From NCBI RefSeq assembly GCF_032397745.1, contig NZ_CP135921.1, positions 1,302,001 to 1,366,000 of the forward strand: a stretch of DNA of 64,000 nucleotides, given 5' to 3'. Of the stretch, positions 28,221-36,848 are shown piece by piece. The position numbers were made by a program, and so were the translations under genes. Position 1 is the stretch's first letter; every line of letters starts with the position of its first letter. Below the pieces are notes generated by a model. The model was not told the origin of the DNA. It searched no databases and saw only the letters and a list, made by a program, of their open reading frames with translations. Source of the stretch: Bradyrhizobium prioriisuperbiae (lineage in GTDB: Bacteria > Pseudomonadota > Alphaproteobacteria > Rhizobiales > Xanthobacteraceae).

Positions 28221-28805
28221 ATGCGCGAGTCGAAAAAATTCAAGGTTCCGGACGAACTGGCGAACCTCTACGAGTTCGCGAATTCGCTCGACCTGCGCCA
28301 TTTCATCCATCACGGCGTGCAGCATCAGCAACACGATGACCTGCAGGGACCGCGCGATCTCGCAGCCTGGATGGCGGAGCGCGACCTGCTGCGCCCTGGC
28401 GCAAAAGTCTCACCGGAGATTTTCGCGGCTGCGCTGTCCTTGCGCGAGGGCGTGCTTGCTTACCTCGCCTGCGCACCCGACGAGCGACGCACCAGCAAGA
28501 CCACTCTGCAGGCGCTCAACACCGCGACCCGCCCGTTTCCGCTGCTGGCGGAAGCCTCGACCGAGGGCATCGTGCTGCGGCCGGCGCGCGATGATGCCTC
28601 CGCCGGCCTCGCGCAGATCGTGGCGGAGCTGCAAAACGCCGCCGCCATCGGCACACTGGATCGCCTGAAGATGTGCGATGCCGAGGAGTGTCGCCGGGTG
28701 TTTTTCGACCGCTCCAAACCGGGCACGCGGCGCTGGTGCGTTTCCACCCTGTGCGGCAACCGGATCAAAACCCGCACCTACCGCGAGCGCCGCCACGCCG
28801 GTTAA
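28221..28805 (+). CDS. CGNR zinc-finger/ABATE-domain regulator
   Basis: A 194-residue probable transcription regulator. The N-terminal ~130 residues are an ABATE-type domain (LYEFANSLDLRHF, then DLAAWMAERDLL), and the C-terminus is the CGNR zinc finger: MCDAEECRRVFFDRS, then RWCVSTLCGNR, supplying four cysteines in two C-x4-C pairs. The ATG at 28221 follows GGGAAGCG at 28211-28218; in-frame ATGs further upstream lie in AT-rich promoter sequence. It is divergent from the MFS transporter, which it probably controls; the shared 142-bp gap should hold both promoters. Confidence 0.85.
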   Translation: MRESKKFKVPDELANLYEFANSLDLRHFIHHGVQHQQHDDLQGPRDLAAWMAERDLLRPGAKVSPEIFAAALSLREGVLAYLACAPDERRTSKTTLQALNTATRPFPLLAEASTEGIVLRPARDDASAGLAQIVAELQNAAAIGTLDRLKMCDAEECRRVFFDRSKPGTRRWCVSTLCGNRIKTRTYRERRHAG

Positions 28806-28973
28806 ACAGGCCCAGCGACGCTCCGGGTGGCGCCCGGGCAACCCACATCATGGTCCAAAACGGCCTGAAATCGCGCGCAAACGCTCAAATTCTCCAATTT
28901 TTATTAACTCGGTACAGAGATACTGCACCCCGCAGAAAGCATAAAATTGCCTTGATAGAGGCATGGGGGAAAT

Positions 28974-31115
28974 ATGGCCTTGTCGTTCAGGATCGGGAAA
29001 TTGCCGTTTGGCGGCTGGCGTCCCAGGCTCGGTTTGAAAGGCAACCTCTTCCTCGCATTCTCGGTGATCGCGGCCATGGCGATCCTGATCAGCGGCGCAG
29101 CCAGCATCCTGTTGGGACGGCTCGGGCACACCATGGCGGATCTGAGCGGGCGCGACATTCCCCGCCTCGCCGCCAGCATGCAGCTCTCCGCCTTGAGCGA
29201 GAGCCTGGCCTCGAAGGGACCGACGCTGCTCGCCGCCAAGGACGAGGCGGTCCGCGTCGAAGACAGCAAGGACCTCAAGGCCACCCAGGCGGCCGCGATC
29301 TCCAAGCTGCGCGAGATCGAGAGCCTCGGCGCCGACAAGACGGTGGTGAGTGCGCTGGAGGAAACCGTCAAAAGTATTGACGACACCATCAACAGCCTCG
29401 GCAAGGCTGCGAAGGAGCGTCTCGACATCGCCGCCGAGCGCGAGAAGCAGTACGACACGCTGCGGTTCGCGCAGACCCACTTCCAGTCCTCCGCCGCGCC
29501 CGAGATGGTCGACGCGCAGACCCGGCTGAATGCGCTGCTCGCCGGCCAGGAGATCGAGGCCGATCTCGTCAAGGAGGTGGCCTACAGCGTGGAGCGCATC
29601 AGCACCATCATTTCCGACAGCAACGGGCTGACCGCCGACATGATGGGCGCGTTGTCGGCGAGCACCAGCGGCGACATCGATACGCTGCAGGAGTCTTTCG
29701 CCACCACCCGCAAGCACGTCGACCCGCTGCTCAAGTCGCTGGCCAATATCAAGAGTGCCGCGCCGATGTATGCCGCGGCGATGAAGCTGATCGCCTTCGG
29801 CGAAGGCAAGACCAGCGTCTTCAAGCTTCGGCAAAAGGAGCTCGACGCGCTGGACTACGGCCAGTTGATCCTTGACGAGACCCGCAAGCTCAACCGCGGC
29901 CTCGAGATCAGCGTCAAGCGGCTGGTCGACGATGTCCAGACCAACACCAACACGGTGACCGCGGGCGTGCAGACCACCATCTCGGTCGCCACCACCATCA
30001 TGCTGGCGCTGGGCGCGCTGACGCTGGTCGGATCCGCGCTGTTCGTCTGGCTCTATGTCGGCCGCAACATCCTGCGCCGGATCGGCAACCTGCAGTCGGT
30101 GATGCAGCGGCTGGCCGACGGCGATCTCGCCGCCGAGGTGATGCGCAGCCGGCAACAGGACGAAGTGGCAATCATGGCTCGTTCGCTGGAAGTCTTCCGC
30201 CAGGGCCTGATCCAGGCTCGCGACATGGAGACCGAGCAGGACAAGGATCGCCTCACCAAGGCCCAGCGCACCGCCCGGATCGAACAGCAGATCGCCCGCT
30301 TCGAGGAAACCGTGGGCGCCTCGCTCGACGGCCTGATGACGTCAGCGGATTCGATGCAGACCACCGCCAAGAGCATGTCTGCCACCGCCACCCGCTCCAG
30401 CGAGCTTGCCAATGCGGTGGCGTCCGCCGCCGAAGAAACCTCGATCAACGTGCAGACCGTCTCGTCCGGGACCGAAGAGCTGTCCTCGTCGATCGAGGAA
30501 ATCAGCCGGCAGGTGTCGAGTTCGTCACAGGTCGCGGGCAAGGCGGTGCAGGAAGCCGGCCAGACCGACGCCACCATGCAAGGCCTCGCCGACAGCGCCA
30601 ACCGCATCAGCATCGTGGTCGACCTGATCCAGACCATCGCCTCGCAGACCAATCTGCTGGCGCTCAACGCCACCATCGAAGCCGCCCGCGCCGGCGAGGC
30701 CGGCAGGGGCTTTGCGGTGGTCGCCTCCGAAGTGAAGGGCCTCGCCGACCAGACCGCCAAGGCCACCGAGGAAATCCGCGCCCAGATCGCCCAGATGCAG
30801 CAGGTGACCACCACGGCGGTCAATGCCATCCGCAGCATCGGCCAGACCATCGGCGCCATGAACGAATACACCACCACCATCGCCGCTGCTGTCGAAGAGC
30901 AGGGCGCCGCGACCCGCGAAATCGCCCGCAACGTGCAGCATGCGGCGGGCGGCACCACGGAGGTGTCGAGCAACATCGTCGGCGTCAGCCAGGCCTCGTC
31001 CGAAGCCGGCACCGCGGCCGAAGAGGTGCTGGTCGCCTCCGACGCCTTGCGCCGCGAGGCCGATCATCTGCGCGAAGGCATTCATGCCTTCCTGTCGGAT
31101 ATCCGCGCCGCCTGA
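28974..31115 (+). CDS. Methyl-accepting chemotaxis protein
   Basis: Transmembrane chemoreceptor of 713 residues. A first membrane segment at about 28-48 ([18 protein letters not shown]) is followed by a long, mostly helical periplasmic domain (about 50-335), a second membrane segment near 340-362 ([18 protein letters not shown]), a HAMP linker, and the signalling domain whose hairpin tip [17 protein letters not shown] starts near residue 559. There is no C-terminal CheR-binding pentapeptide. The helical sensor domain may be of the helical-bimodular type; its ligand is unknown. GGGGGA precedes the ATG. It stands alone without che genes nearby. Confidence 0.93.
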   Translation: MALSFRIGKLPFGGWRPRLGLKGNLFLAFSVIAAMAILISGAASILLGRLGHTMADLSGRDIPRLAASMQLSALSESLASKGPTLLAAKDEAVRVEDSKDLKATQAAAISKLREIESLGADKTVVSALEETVKSIDDTINSLGKAAKERLDIAAEREKQYDTLRFAQTHFQSSAAPEMVDAQTRLNALLAGQEIEADLVKEVAYSVERISTIISDSNGLTADMMGALSASTSGDIDTLQESFATTRKHVDPLLKSLANIKSAAPMYAAAMKLIAFGEGKTSVFKLRQKELDALDYGQLILDETRKLNRGLEISVKRLVDDVQTNTNTVTAGVQTTISVATTIMLALGALTLVGSALFVWLYVGRNILRRIGNLQSVMQRLADGDLAAEVMRSRQQDEVAIMARSLEVFRQGLIQARDMETEQDKDRLTKAQRTARIEQQIARFEETVGASLDGLMTSADSMQTTAKSMSATATRSSELANAVASAAEETSINVQTVSSGTEELSSSIEEISRQVSSSSQVAGKAVQEAGQTDATMQGLADSANRISIVVDLIQTIASQTNLLALNATIEAARAGEAGRGFAVVASEVKGLADQTAKATEEIRAQIAQMQQVTTTAVNAIRSIGQTIGAMNEYTTTIAAAVEEQGAATREIARNVQHAAGGTTEVSSNIVGVSQASSEAGTAAEEVLVASDALRREADHLREGIHAFLSDIRAA

Positions 31116-31240
31116 CGCTGCGCACTTTATGTCCAGCGATGCGCCGGCAAGGATCGGCCAGGAGCCTCTGGACGGGCTCGAAGAGCCGCTTATGACTAAC
31201 GGCCCGGCATACTTATTACGCCAATCCGCGTGTCGATTTT

Positions 31241-31843
31241 CTATCTCGACAGCCGCCGACCTGGGACCTCAGGACGCTGACGGATGCGATACACGGATGC
31301 CGGAGGAATATTGAACGCAATTCGCCCGACAAGGCTTGCCTTCAGACCGAGGCGATCAAGGATCGGGCGCGGCACAGGACAGCGCGGGCCGTAGGTGAAT
31401 TGATAAAAGGTGCCGCCCTCACGCATGTGCTGAAAGGCGCCGGTCAAAATGGCCATGACCTTGCGCGGCGACATCGAGAGAAGCGGAAGGCCGCTCACGA
31501 CCGCCGCAGCGGGCGCCATGAACAACTCATGTTGCGAAAGCTGGCGCGCATCCATCCACAACACTTTCGCCCTCGGGAAACGCTGCTGCAACAGGCGCAT
31601 AAAATCCGAGCCGTATTCAATCAGCAGCAAGTCACGCTCGGGAACACCGCGCTGAAGCAGCGTCTTGGTGAATATGCCAGTCCCGGGCCCGAGTTCAATC
31701 ACCGGTCCCACGCCCGGCACGATCTCCTGCGTCATCAAGCGCGCCAGCGACTGGCCGGATGGCGCGATTGCGGAGACTTGTCCCGGGTTGGAAACATACG
31801 AGCGGAAGAACTGGAAGAAGTCTGCAACGGCGGTAGCGCTCAT
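31241..31843 (-). CDS. Phospholipid N-methyltransferase-like protein (PmtA-like)
   Basis: A 200-residue SAM-dependent methyltransferase resembling PmtA, which makes phosphatidylcholine precursors from phosphatidylethanolamine at the membrane. It starts FFQFFRSYVSNPGQVSAI, then has motif I VIELGPGTGIFTKTLL and LLLIEYGSDFMRLLQQRFP; the C-terminus FTYGPRCPVP and ASVYRI match the family. The ATG at 31843 is preferred because GAGG lies six bases before it; two more upstream ATGs lack this. It is 25 bp downstream of the truncated dehydrogenase. Substrate assignment is by family resemblance only. Confidence 0.8.
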   Translation of the reverse strand: MSATAVADFFQFFRSYVSNPGQVSAIAPSGQSLARLMTQEIVPGVGPVIELGPGTGIFTKTLLQRGVPERDLLLIEYGSDFMRLLQQRFPRAKVLWMDARQLSQHELFMAPAAAVVSGLPLLSMSPRKVMAILTGAFQHMREGGTFYQFTYGPRCPVPRPILDRLGLKASLVGRIAFNIPPASVYRIRQRPEVPGRRLSR

Positions 31844-31868
31844 CACCATCCTCTTCTGGGTTCTTGGA

Positions 31869-32420
31869 TCAGGATGCGATATTGTGCTGCCGCGCTTCAC
31901 CTTGAGCGGTCTTCGAAAGCGCATCCCATGCTTCCCAGGTTGCAAGGCGCTCGGCGAAGGCAGCCCTGGCGCGGGGCAAGCCTTCAGTACCAACAAAGAA
32001 CCGCAGCGGCGGATTCTCGGCGTCCACGATCTTCAGAATGGCATCCGCCGTCGCCGGCGGGTCGCCAAACTGGTTCTTGGCGCCTGCGGCGAAAACTCCC
32101 GCCCGAATTGCGCTGTAGGCCTCGATCGTGGGTGTGATCCGCAGGGAGGCCATACTGGCAAACCCCGTCGCATAGGCGCCAGGCTCCAGCAGCGTCACCT
32201 TGATCCCAAAACCTTTGACTTCCTGCGCAAGGCTGTCATGCATCGCCTCGAACGCGAATTTTGAAGCGTGATAGAAGCCGGTGACCGGGCCTGCGACGAT
32301 CCCAGCGACACTGGAGACGCCCACGATATGGCCGCTGCGCTGGCGCCGCAGGATCGGAAGCGCCGCCTGAATGACCCGGAGTGCACCAAAGAAGTTGGTG
32401 TCGAACTCGGCGCGAACGTC
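31869..32420 (-). pseudogene. Short-chain dehydrogenase, N-terminal half missing
   Basis: The reading frame encodes the C-terminal two thirds of a classical SDR: EFDTNFFGALRVIQAALP, RSGHIVGVSSVAG, the catalytic YHASK and the following helix, and LLEPGAYATGF. Family members have about 90 further residues upstream with the Rossmann glycine motif, but homology stops at about 32420 and the frame runs into unrelated sequence just after the end of the HNH-like gene (stop at 32456). A GTG at 32324 could only start a protein lacking the cofactor site. The break coincides with the left edge of a probable inserted island. This is the best evidence for that edge. Confidence 0.85.
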
Positions 32421-32455
32421 TTTTCGCCTTGGGCGATTATTGTCATGCGGTGTGT

Positions 32456-33550
32456 TTAAGCCTCGGGAGGCGCGGAGGCTTGTGCTGGCGCCCTGCTGTC
32501 TTCGATGAACTTGCCATCTTCATCGAACAGGAACGTCAGGCGGCCCGCCAGCATCTGCGTTTCAAGCTCGGCATCGCTGAATTTATGCGACTTGATCATG
32601 GGGAGGTTGCGTTGAAAGAGGTAGTGCATGAGCTGGCCGCGGACGGTGTAGTCCAGCGTCACGAGTTCGGGCCACATGGGCTTTCCGTCGATGCCGTGGC
32701 GTTCGCCCTGCAGATCGAAGGATGATCGCAACTCCGTATGTTCCTTAAGGTGGGCATTAAGGAAAGCAAGTTCAGCCGCTAATTCGCGCAGTTGCATACC
32801 AGAGACGGGGCCTGTGATCCGCTCCAGCTTTTGCTTGAGGAACAGGGCGGCGGCGCCACCGTCATTGAAAGCGGCAAGGAAGGCAAACGCGCCCATACGC
32901 AGCATGACCGACTGAGCCTGATAGAGATCGCCAAAATCGAATTCGCTTCGAGATCCTTCTTCCTGCACGCGTATCGCGACAAAGGAGCCAAGCGCGCTCG
33001 GGTGAATAGCCGCGCCGGTCGCAAAGCAGCGGAGCAGCGTGTGCAGATAGTGCAGGCCACCCCAATCGTATTTTAGCTCCTCCGCGATCGGTGCGACGCC
33101 TTTTCTCGCATCGAGATGCGCGCGGAGCCTGCGATCCTTCAGATGGGTCTTGAGAAAGATCAACCCCATCCAGACATAGAACAGCAAGACGCCGTGCTGT
33201 TCTTGGTGTGCTTGAACCGCACCGAACCCGCCCTCCACGAGCGCGCGCACTGGCTCTTCGATCTTACGGCCCATCAGGGTGTTGCACGCCGAGCAGCAGG
33301 GCACCGTGTAGCGGTCGTAGCGAATGGCGCTTCCATTCGGCAACGTGATCGAGGCGGCAAAGAGATCGTAGCGCCGCAGAAGCCATCTCGGAATAACGTG
33401 CTCGTCGTTGAAGGACACCGTGCCAGGGGCCGCTCCGTAGATGAAGCAGCAGTCGCCAAGGCAAAGATCGCGGACGAAGCGCTCAAGGCTGAAATAAACG
33501 ACCGACCCGTTCTCATCGAGGACCGTATCGTCGGGCTCCCTGGTCCACAT
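32456..33550 (-). CDS. HNH-endonuclease-like protein
   Basis: A 364-residue protein of the defence island. The N-terminal region has an HNH-like pattern: DCCFIYGAAPG, then FNDEHVIPRWLL, and a second cysteine knuckle VPCCSACNTLMG followed by KIEEPVRAL. In relatives the first knuckle is usually CxxC; here the second cysteine position is Tyr (CFIY), so zinc binding may be altered. The remaining ~250 residues are helical with no known motif. It is divergent from the AbiEi gene (107-bp gap). A nuclease role in defence is inferred from fold resemblance and location. Activity is uncertain because of the changed knuckle. Confidence 0.7.
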   Translation of the reverse strand: MWTREPDDTVLDENGSVVYFSLERFVRDLCLGDCCFIYGAAPGTVSFNDEHVIPRWLLRRYDLFAASITLPNGSAIRYDRYTVPCCSACNTLMGRKIEEPVRALVEGGFGAVQAHQEQHGVLLFYVWMGLIFLKTHLKDRRLRAHLDARKGVAPIAEELKYDWGGLHYLHTLLRCFATGAAIHPSALGSFVAIRVQEEGSRSEFDFGDLYQAQSVMLRMGAFAFLAAFNDGGAAALFLKQKLERITGPVSGMQLRELAAELAFLNAHLKEHTELRSSFDLQGERHGIDGKPMWPELVTLDYTVRGQLMHYLFQRNLPMIKSHKFSDAELETQMLAGRLTFLFDEDGKFIEDSRAPAQASAPPEA

Positions 33551-33620
33551 GCGCGATCCATCCCTTAATGTTCTGTAAGATATTGATAATATTCATGAAA
33601 ATATCAAAACATTGATTTTC

Positions 33621-33646
33621 GTCAGAAGTAGTGTTATGTTTCTGAC
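33621..33646. promoter_or_regulatory. Inverted repeat upstream of the AbiEi gene
   Basis: GTCAGAA at 33621-33627 and TTCTGAC at 33640-33646 form a perfect 7-bp inverted repeat with a 12-bp spacer, ending 11 bp before the AbiEi ATG. AbiEi antitoxins are known to repress their own operon by binding inverted repeats, so this is a likely operator. The AT-rich stretch to its left (33575-33620) probably holds the divergent promoters. Confidence 0.6.
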
Positions 33647-33657
33647 AAGGTGAGATC

Positions 33658-34257
33658 ATGCAACCGATTGCCCAACGCATTTTAACTCAGGCCAAGACGC
33701 TTTCCGAAGGCGCTTTAATCAGCGCCAAGGAATTCCTGCATCTGGGCACGAGGGCGGCCGTCGACCAGGCCCTCAAACGGCTAGAGGAGAAAAAGGAGCT
33801 GATGCGCATCGCCCGCGGCGTATATGTGCGCCCGGTGCAGACGCGGTTTGGCACGCGTGCCCCGGCTCCGGAAAAAGTCGTGGCCAACATCGCGACCTCG
33901 CGGGCGGAAACCGTCGTCAGTCACGGTGCGGCCGCCGCCAACGCGCTCGGCCTCACGACGCAGGTGCCGACCAAGCTCGTCTATCTCACGTCCGGGCGTA
34001 GCCGGCGTCTCCATCTTGGGGCACAGGTCGTGGAAATGAAGAATGCTCCGCCATGGATGCTTCTTCCGTCGCATCGCGCGGCCGGAGAAGCCGTCCGCGC
34101 GCTTGAGTGGATTGGCCAGCGCGGCGCTTCGGAAGCCTTGAAGACCTTGAAACGAACCCTGTCGCCTGCCACGGTCGAAGAACTGGTCGCGATCCGTCCC
34201 GCACTTCCGTCGTGGATGTCCGAGTCCATCAGCCAGGTATTCATAGCCCATGCCTGA
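33658..34257 (+). CDS. AbiEi-type antitoxin (DUF6088)
   Basis: Antitoxin and autorepressor of a type IV toxin-antitoxin pair that gives phage defence by abortive infection. The 199-residue protein has an N-terminal winged-helix region (ISAKEFLHLGTRAAVDQALKR, then RIARGVYVRP) and a C-terminal domain with VSHGAAAANALGLTTQVP and LVYLTSGRSRRL, as in DUF6088/AbiEi proteins. AAGGTGAG at 33647-33654 is its ribosome-binding site. Its end overlaps the toxin start by 8 bp, typical of co-translated pairs. Confidence 0.88.
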   Translation: MQPIAQRILTQAKTLSEGALISAKEFLHLGTRAAVDQALKRLEEKKELMRIARGVYVRPVQTRFGTRAPAPEKVVANIATSRAETVVSHGAAAANALGLTTQVPTKLVYLTSGRSRRLHLGAQVVEMKNAPPWMLLPSHRAAGEAVRALEWIGQRGASEALKTLKRTLSPATVEELVAIRPALPSWMSESISQVFIAHA

Positions 34258-35272
34258 AAATTACCTGACGCTCTCCCGCGAGGAACGCCTTGAAGCCCTA
34301 GGCGTGGCCGCCACCCAATCCGGGCGGCCCGTCCACTTGCTCGAAAAAGATATCTGGGTCGTTTGGGCCGTGGACGGCTTGTTCAAATCGGAATTCGGCG
34401 AGCATCTCGTCTTCAAGGGCGGTACGTCGCTGTCGAAAGGTTACGACGTCATCGAGCGCTTTTCGGAAGATATCGATGTGACCTACGATATCCGCCAGCT
34501 TGTGCCTGAACTGGCGGCCGACGATCCCATCCCGAAAACGAACAGCCAGGCCGATAAATGGACCCGCACGATTCATGATAAGCTCGCGGCGTGGGTCAAG
34601 GAGAAAGCACTGCCGGTCATCGAGAAGCACATCAAGGATTCAGGAGTCGACGCCAAGGCAACCGTCGATGGCTCCAAGATCTATATCGACTACGATCCGC
34701 TCGCCAAAGGCACCGGCTATGTTCCTCCGCGCGTGATTCTCGAATTTGGCGCGCGTTCGACCGGCGAGCCCTCGGAAAAGAGAACGATCGCCTGTGATGC
34801 TGCTTCGTATCTGCCGGACCTTGCGTTCCTGACAGCTACGCCTAACACCATGCTGCCGAAGCGAACGTTCTGGGAGAAAGCGACCGCTGTGCACGTCTAT
34901 TGTTTGCGCGGCCACCAGGGCGACCGCTATTCCCGCCACTGGCACGACCTTGTGCGTTTGGATGACGAAGGCTATGCGCAAGCCGCCTTTGACGATCCGG
35001 ACCTCGCCAAAGACGTTGCTGCTTTCAAAGCACGCTTCTTTCGCGCGAAGGATAGCGAAGGCAATCCGATCGATTACGCCAAGGCTGTCTCGGGCGGATT
35101 GAAGCTCGTTCCCGATGCCGAAGCGCTCAAGGTGCTCGAAGCCGACTACAAGAAGATGGCGGATGACGGCATTCTGCTCGACGACGCCGAGCCTTTCGCG
35201 AAGCTCATCGAACGTTGCGCCGACCTTGAACGCCGAGCCAATGGTGGGGCATCTTCTGACGCGAAGGGCTAG
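34250..35272 (+). CDS. AbiEii-type nucleotidyltransferase toxin
   Basis: Toxin of the AbiE pair, a nucleotidyltransferase that inhibits growth; relatives have been shown to modify tRNA. The 340-residue protein has the key motif HLVFKGGTSLSKGYDVI followed by RFSEDIDVTYD, which supply the GS-x-K-like and D-x-D residues of the fold. Length is normal for the family. It overlaps the antitoxin by 8 bp and converges on the DUF2971 gene (72-bp gap). It appears intact, with no missing catalytic residue. Confidence 0.9.
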   Translation: MPENYLTLSREERLEALGVAATQSGRPVHLLEKDIWVVWAVDGLFKSEFGEHLVFKGGTSLSKGYDVIERFSEDIDVTYDIRQLVPELAADDPIPKTNSQADKWTRTIHDKLAAWVKEKALPVIEKHIKDSGVDAKATVDGSKIYIDYDPLAKGTGYVPPRVILEFGARSTGEPSEKRTIACDAASYLPDLAFLTATPNTMLPKRTFWEKATAVHVYCLRGHQGDRYSRHWHDLVRLDDEGYAQAAFDDPDLAKDVAAFKARFFRAKDSEGNPIDYAKAVSGGLKLVPDAEALKVLEADYKKMADDGILLDDAEPFAKLIERCADLERRANGGASSDAKG

Positions 35273-35344
35273 GCCTTCCTCCCGGCATAGCCTTGCAACG
35301 CGTCGGACATCGGCGGCGCCTGACAGACCGCGTTTATCCCGCTA

Positions 35345-36766
35345 TCAGAGCAGCGAGAGAGGGATGATCTGGAAACCTTGCTGCTGTCGCACATAACGGG
35401 TTTGATAGAACTCGAAGCCTGAACGCTCCTCGGCCTTGCACTTCGCAGCGATAATTTTGACGATGCTGGCCTTGTCGGCCTCGCGCGTGTTTACGCCGAA
35501 GACTATGCCCGCGAGGTCCTGAAAGCGGTATTGCAGCTTGCGGTATCGCGGGTCATCGTAGCTGTCGAGCATGGAGTGGATGGCGATCCTGGCCTCCTGC
35601 TCATGGGCCCAGTCGAGTGTCTTGCGGACAAGCCCGGCTTCGAAACCCGCCCAATAGCCCTCCCGCCACTTCGCTTCATCTTCCGCAATGGCCGCGCGGA
35701 TGGGACTTTCCCGTCCCGTCTCGTCGCGAAACCAGAACCGGTTAATCGCCTGTTGCGGAAGATGCCCGATCGAGCGAAAGAAATCGATCTCGGGATAGGT
35801 GTTCGAATATTCGATGTTGCGAACGCTGTGATCCCGAAAGCCAAAATCCGGCTCCATCGCACGACCCTGCCCGCTATGCCAGCCGGTGACCCCTTTCAAC
35901 TGCAGGACAGGATCGCCTGCTTCATTGGCGGAGGTCTTGAATTTGAGCGCCACGCCGCGATGGGAATCACCATACGTGCCCCACATCGATGCGTTGGTCG
36001 CAATGCGCGCAAAACACGCATAGTAGGCGGGATAGTGGATAAGCTGGTCGAGTGCACCCACGTAGCTGCTGGCGAAATTGTAAGAGAATAGTGCCGCATA
36101 AGGGGGCAACGATCCATTTGAGTTCACATCTAACCGGATCTGCTCCTGAACGGCGAGCCCTTCGCCGGCCAGAAACAGAGCCTCGGCGGACGCGACCTGG
36201 GCGGGGTCGAGCGTAACGAGCGCTTCGAGGCTCCGGTTCATGCGTTCCATTTGTTCGCGGAAAGCCTCCGCCGGTGTTGTCATCGTGAAGACGTCTTTGA
36301 GCGAGGGGTGTGTAAAGAAGAGGTGCAGGAAAAAGGGATAGAGCGCCCGCAGGTAATGTGTCAGTTCCTCCCGCCGCATCGGCCGGGCGCGCGCGCCGAG
36401 CTTTTCGACGAAGGAGGAGATTCCCGGTTCGGCAAAGAACTGCGAACAAATCTCCAGATAGACGTCACGCACCGTCGCAGGCGCTGGCGGCAGATCATCG
36501 AAGGTGACGTAGATCACCTTGCGAATGTCGGCTTCGCCGAAAGATGGCCCGCCCAGAAGGCGGTGAGCCATGAGCATCGCATTGAGGAGGAAGTGTCGGA
36601 GGAGATTATGCCAGACGACGGCATCGCCTTGCCAAACGACATCCTTGTATCCCTCCATGGGATCGTTGAGGTCCTCAGGCGGGGCAAAGTAGATTTCCTG
36701 CCGTTCGAGTTCGTGGAATTCATCGAGGACGGCGCTGGCGCGGCGAAAGCGAAAAAGATCGGTCAT
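35345..36766 (-). CDS. DUF2971-family protein
   Basis: A 473-residue protein with the hallmarks of DUF2971: an N-terminal EIYFAPPEDLNDPMEGY, the central MWGTYGDSHRGVALKFKT, and a C-terminal WAHEQEARIAIH segment. Members are common in defence islands and some are reported or suspected to be antiviral; the mechanism is not established. It has an insertion (about residues 90-230) that makes it longer than most family members. It lies between the AbiE pair and the HEPN genes, 82 bp downstream of the latter on the same strand, so it may share their transcript. Confidence 0.78.
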   Translation of the reverse strand: MTDLFRFRRASAVLDEFHELERQEIYFAPPEDLNDPMEGYKDVVWQGDAVVWHNLLRHFLLNAMLMAHRLLGGPSFGEADIRKVIYVTFDDLPPAPATVRDVYLEICSQFFAEPGISSFVEKLGARARPMRREELTHYLRALYPFFLHLFFTHPSLKDVFTMTTPAEAFREQMERMNRSLEALVTLDPAQVASAEALFLAGEGLAVQEQIRLDVNSNGSLPPYAALFSYNFASSYVGALDQLIHYPAYYACFARIATNASMWGTYGDSHRGVALKFKTSANEAGDPVLQLKGVTGWHSGQGRAMEPDFGFRDHSVRNIEYSNTYPEIDFFRSIGHLPQQAINRFWFRDETGRESPIRAAIAEDEAKWREGYWAGFEAGLVRKTLDWAHEQEARIAIHSMLDSYDDPRYRKLQYRFQDLAGIVFGVNTREADKASIVKIIAAKCKAEERSGFEFYQTRYVRQQQGFQIIPLSLL

Positions 36767-36848
36767 AGGCTACCGGCCGCTGCGATGTTGAAGGCGGGTA
36801 AAAGTCTCTTATAGCGTATTTTACGTCAGTCGGTAGGAAGTGATACGC

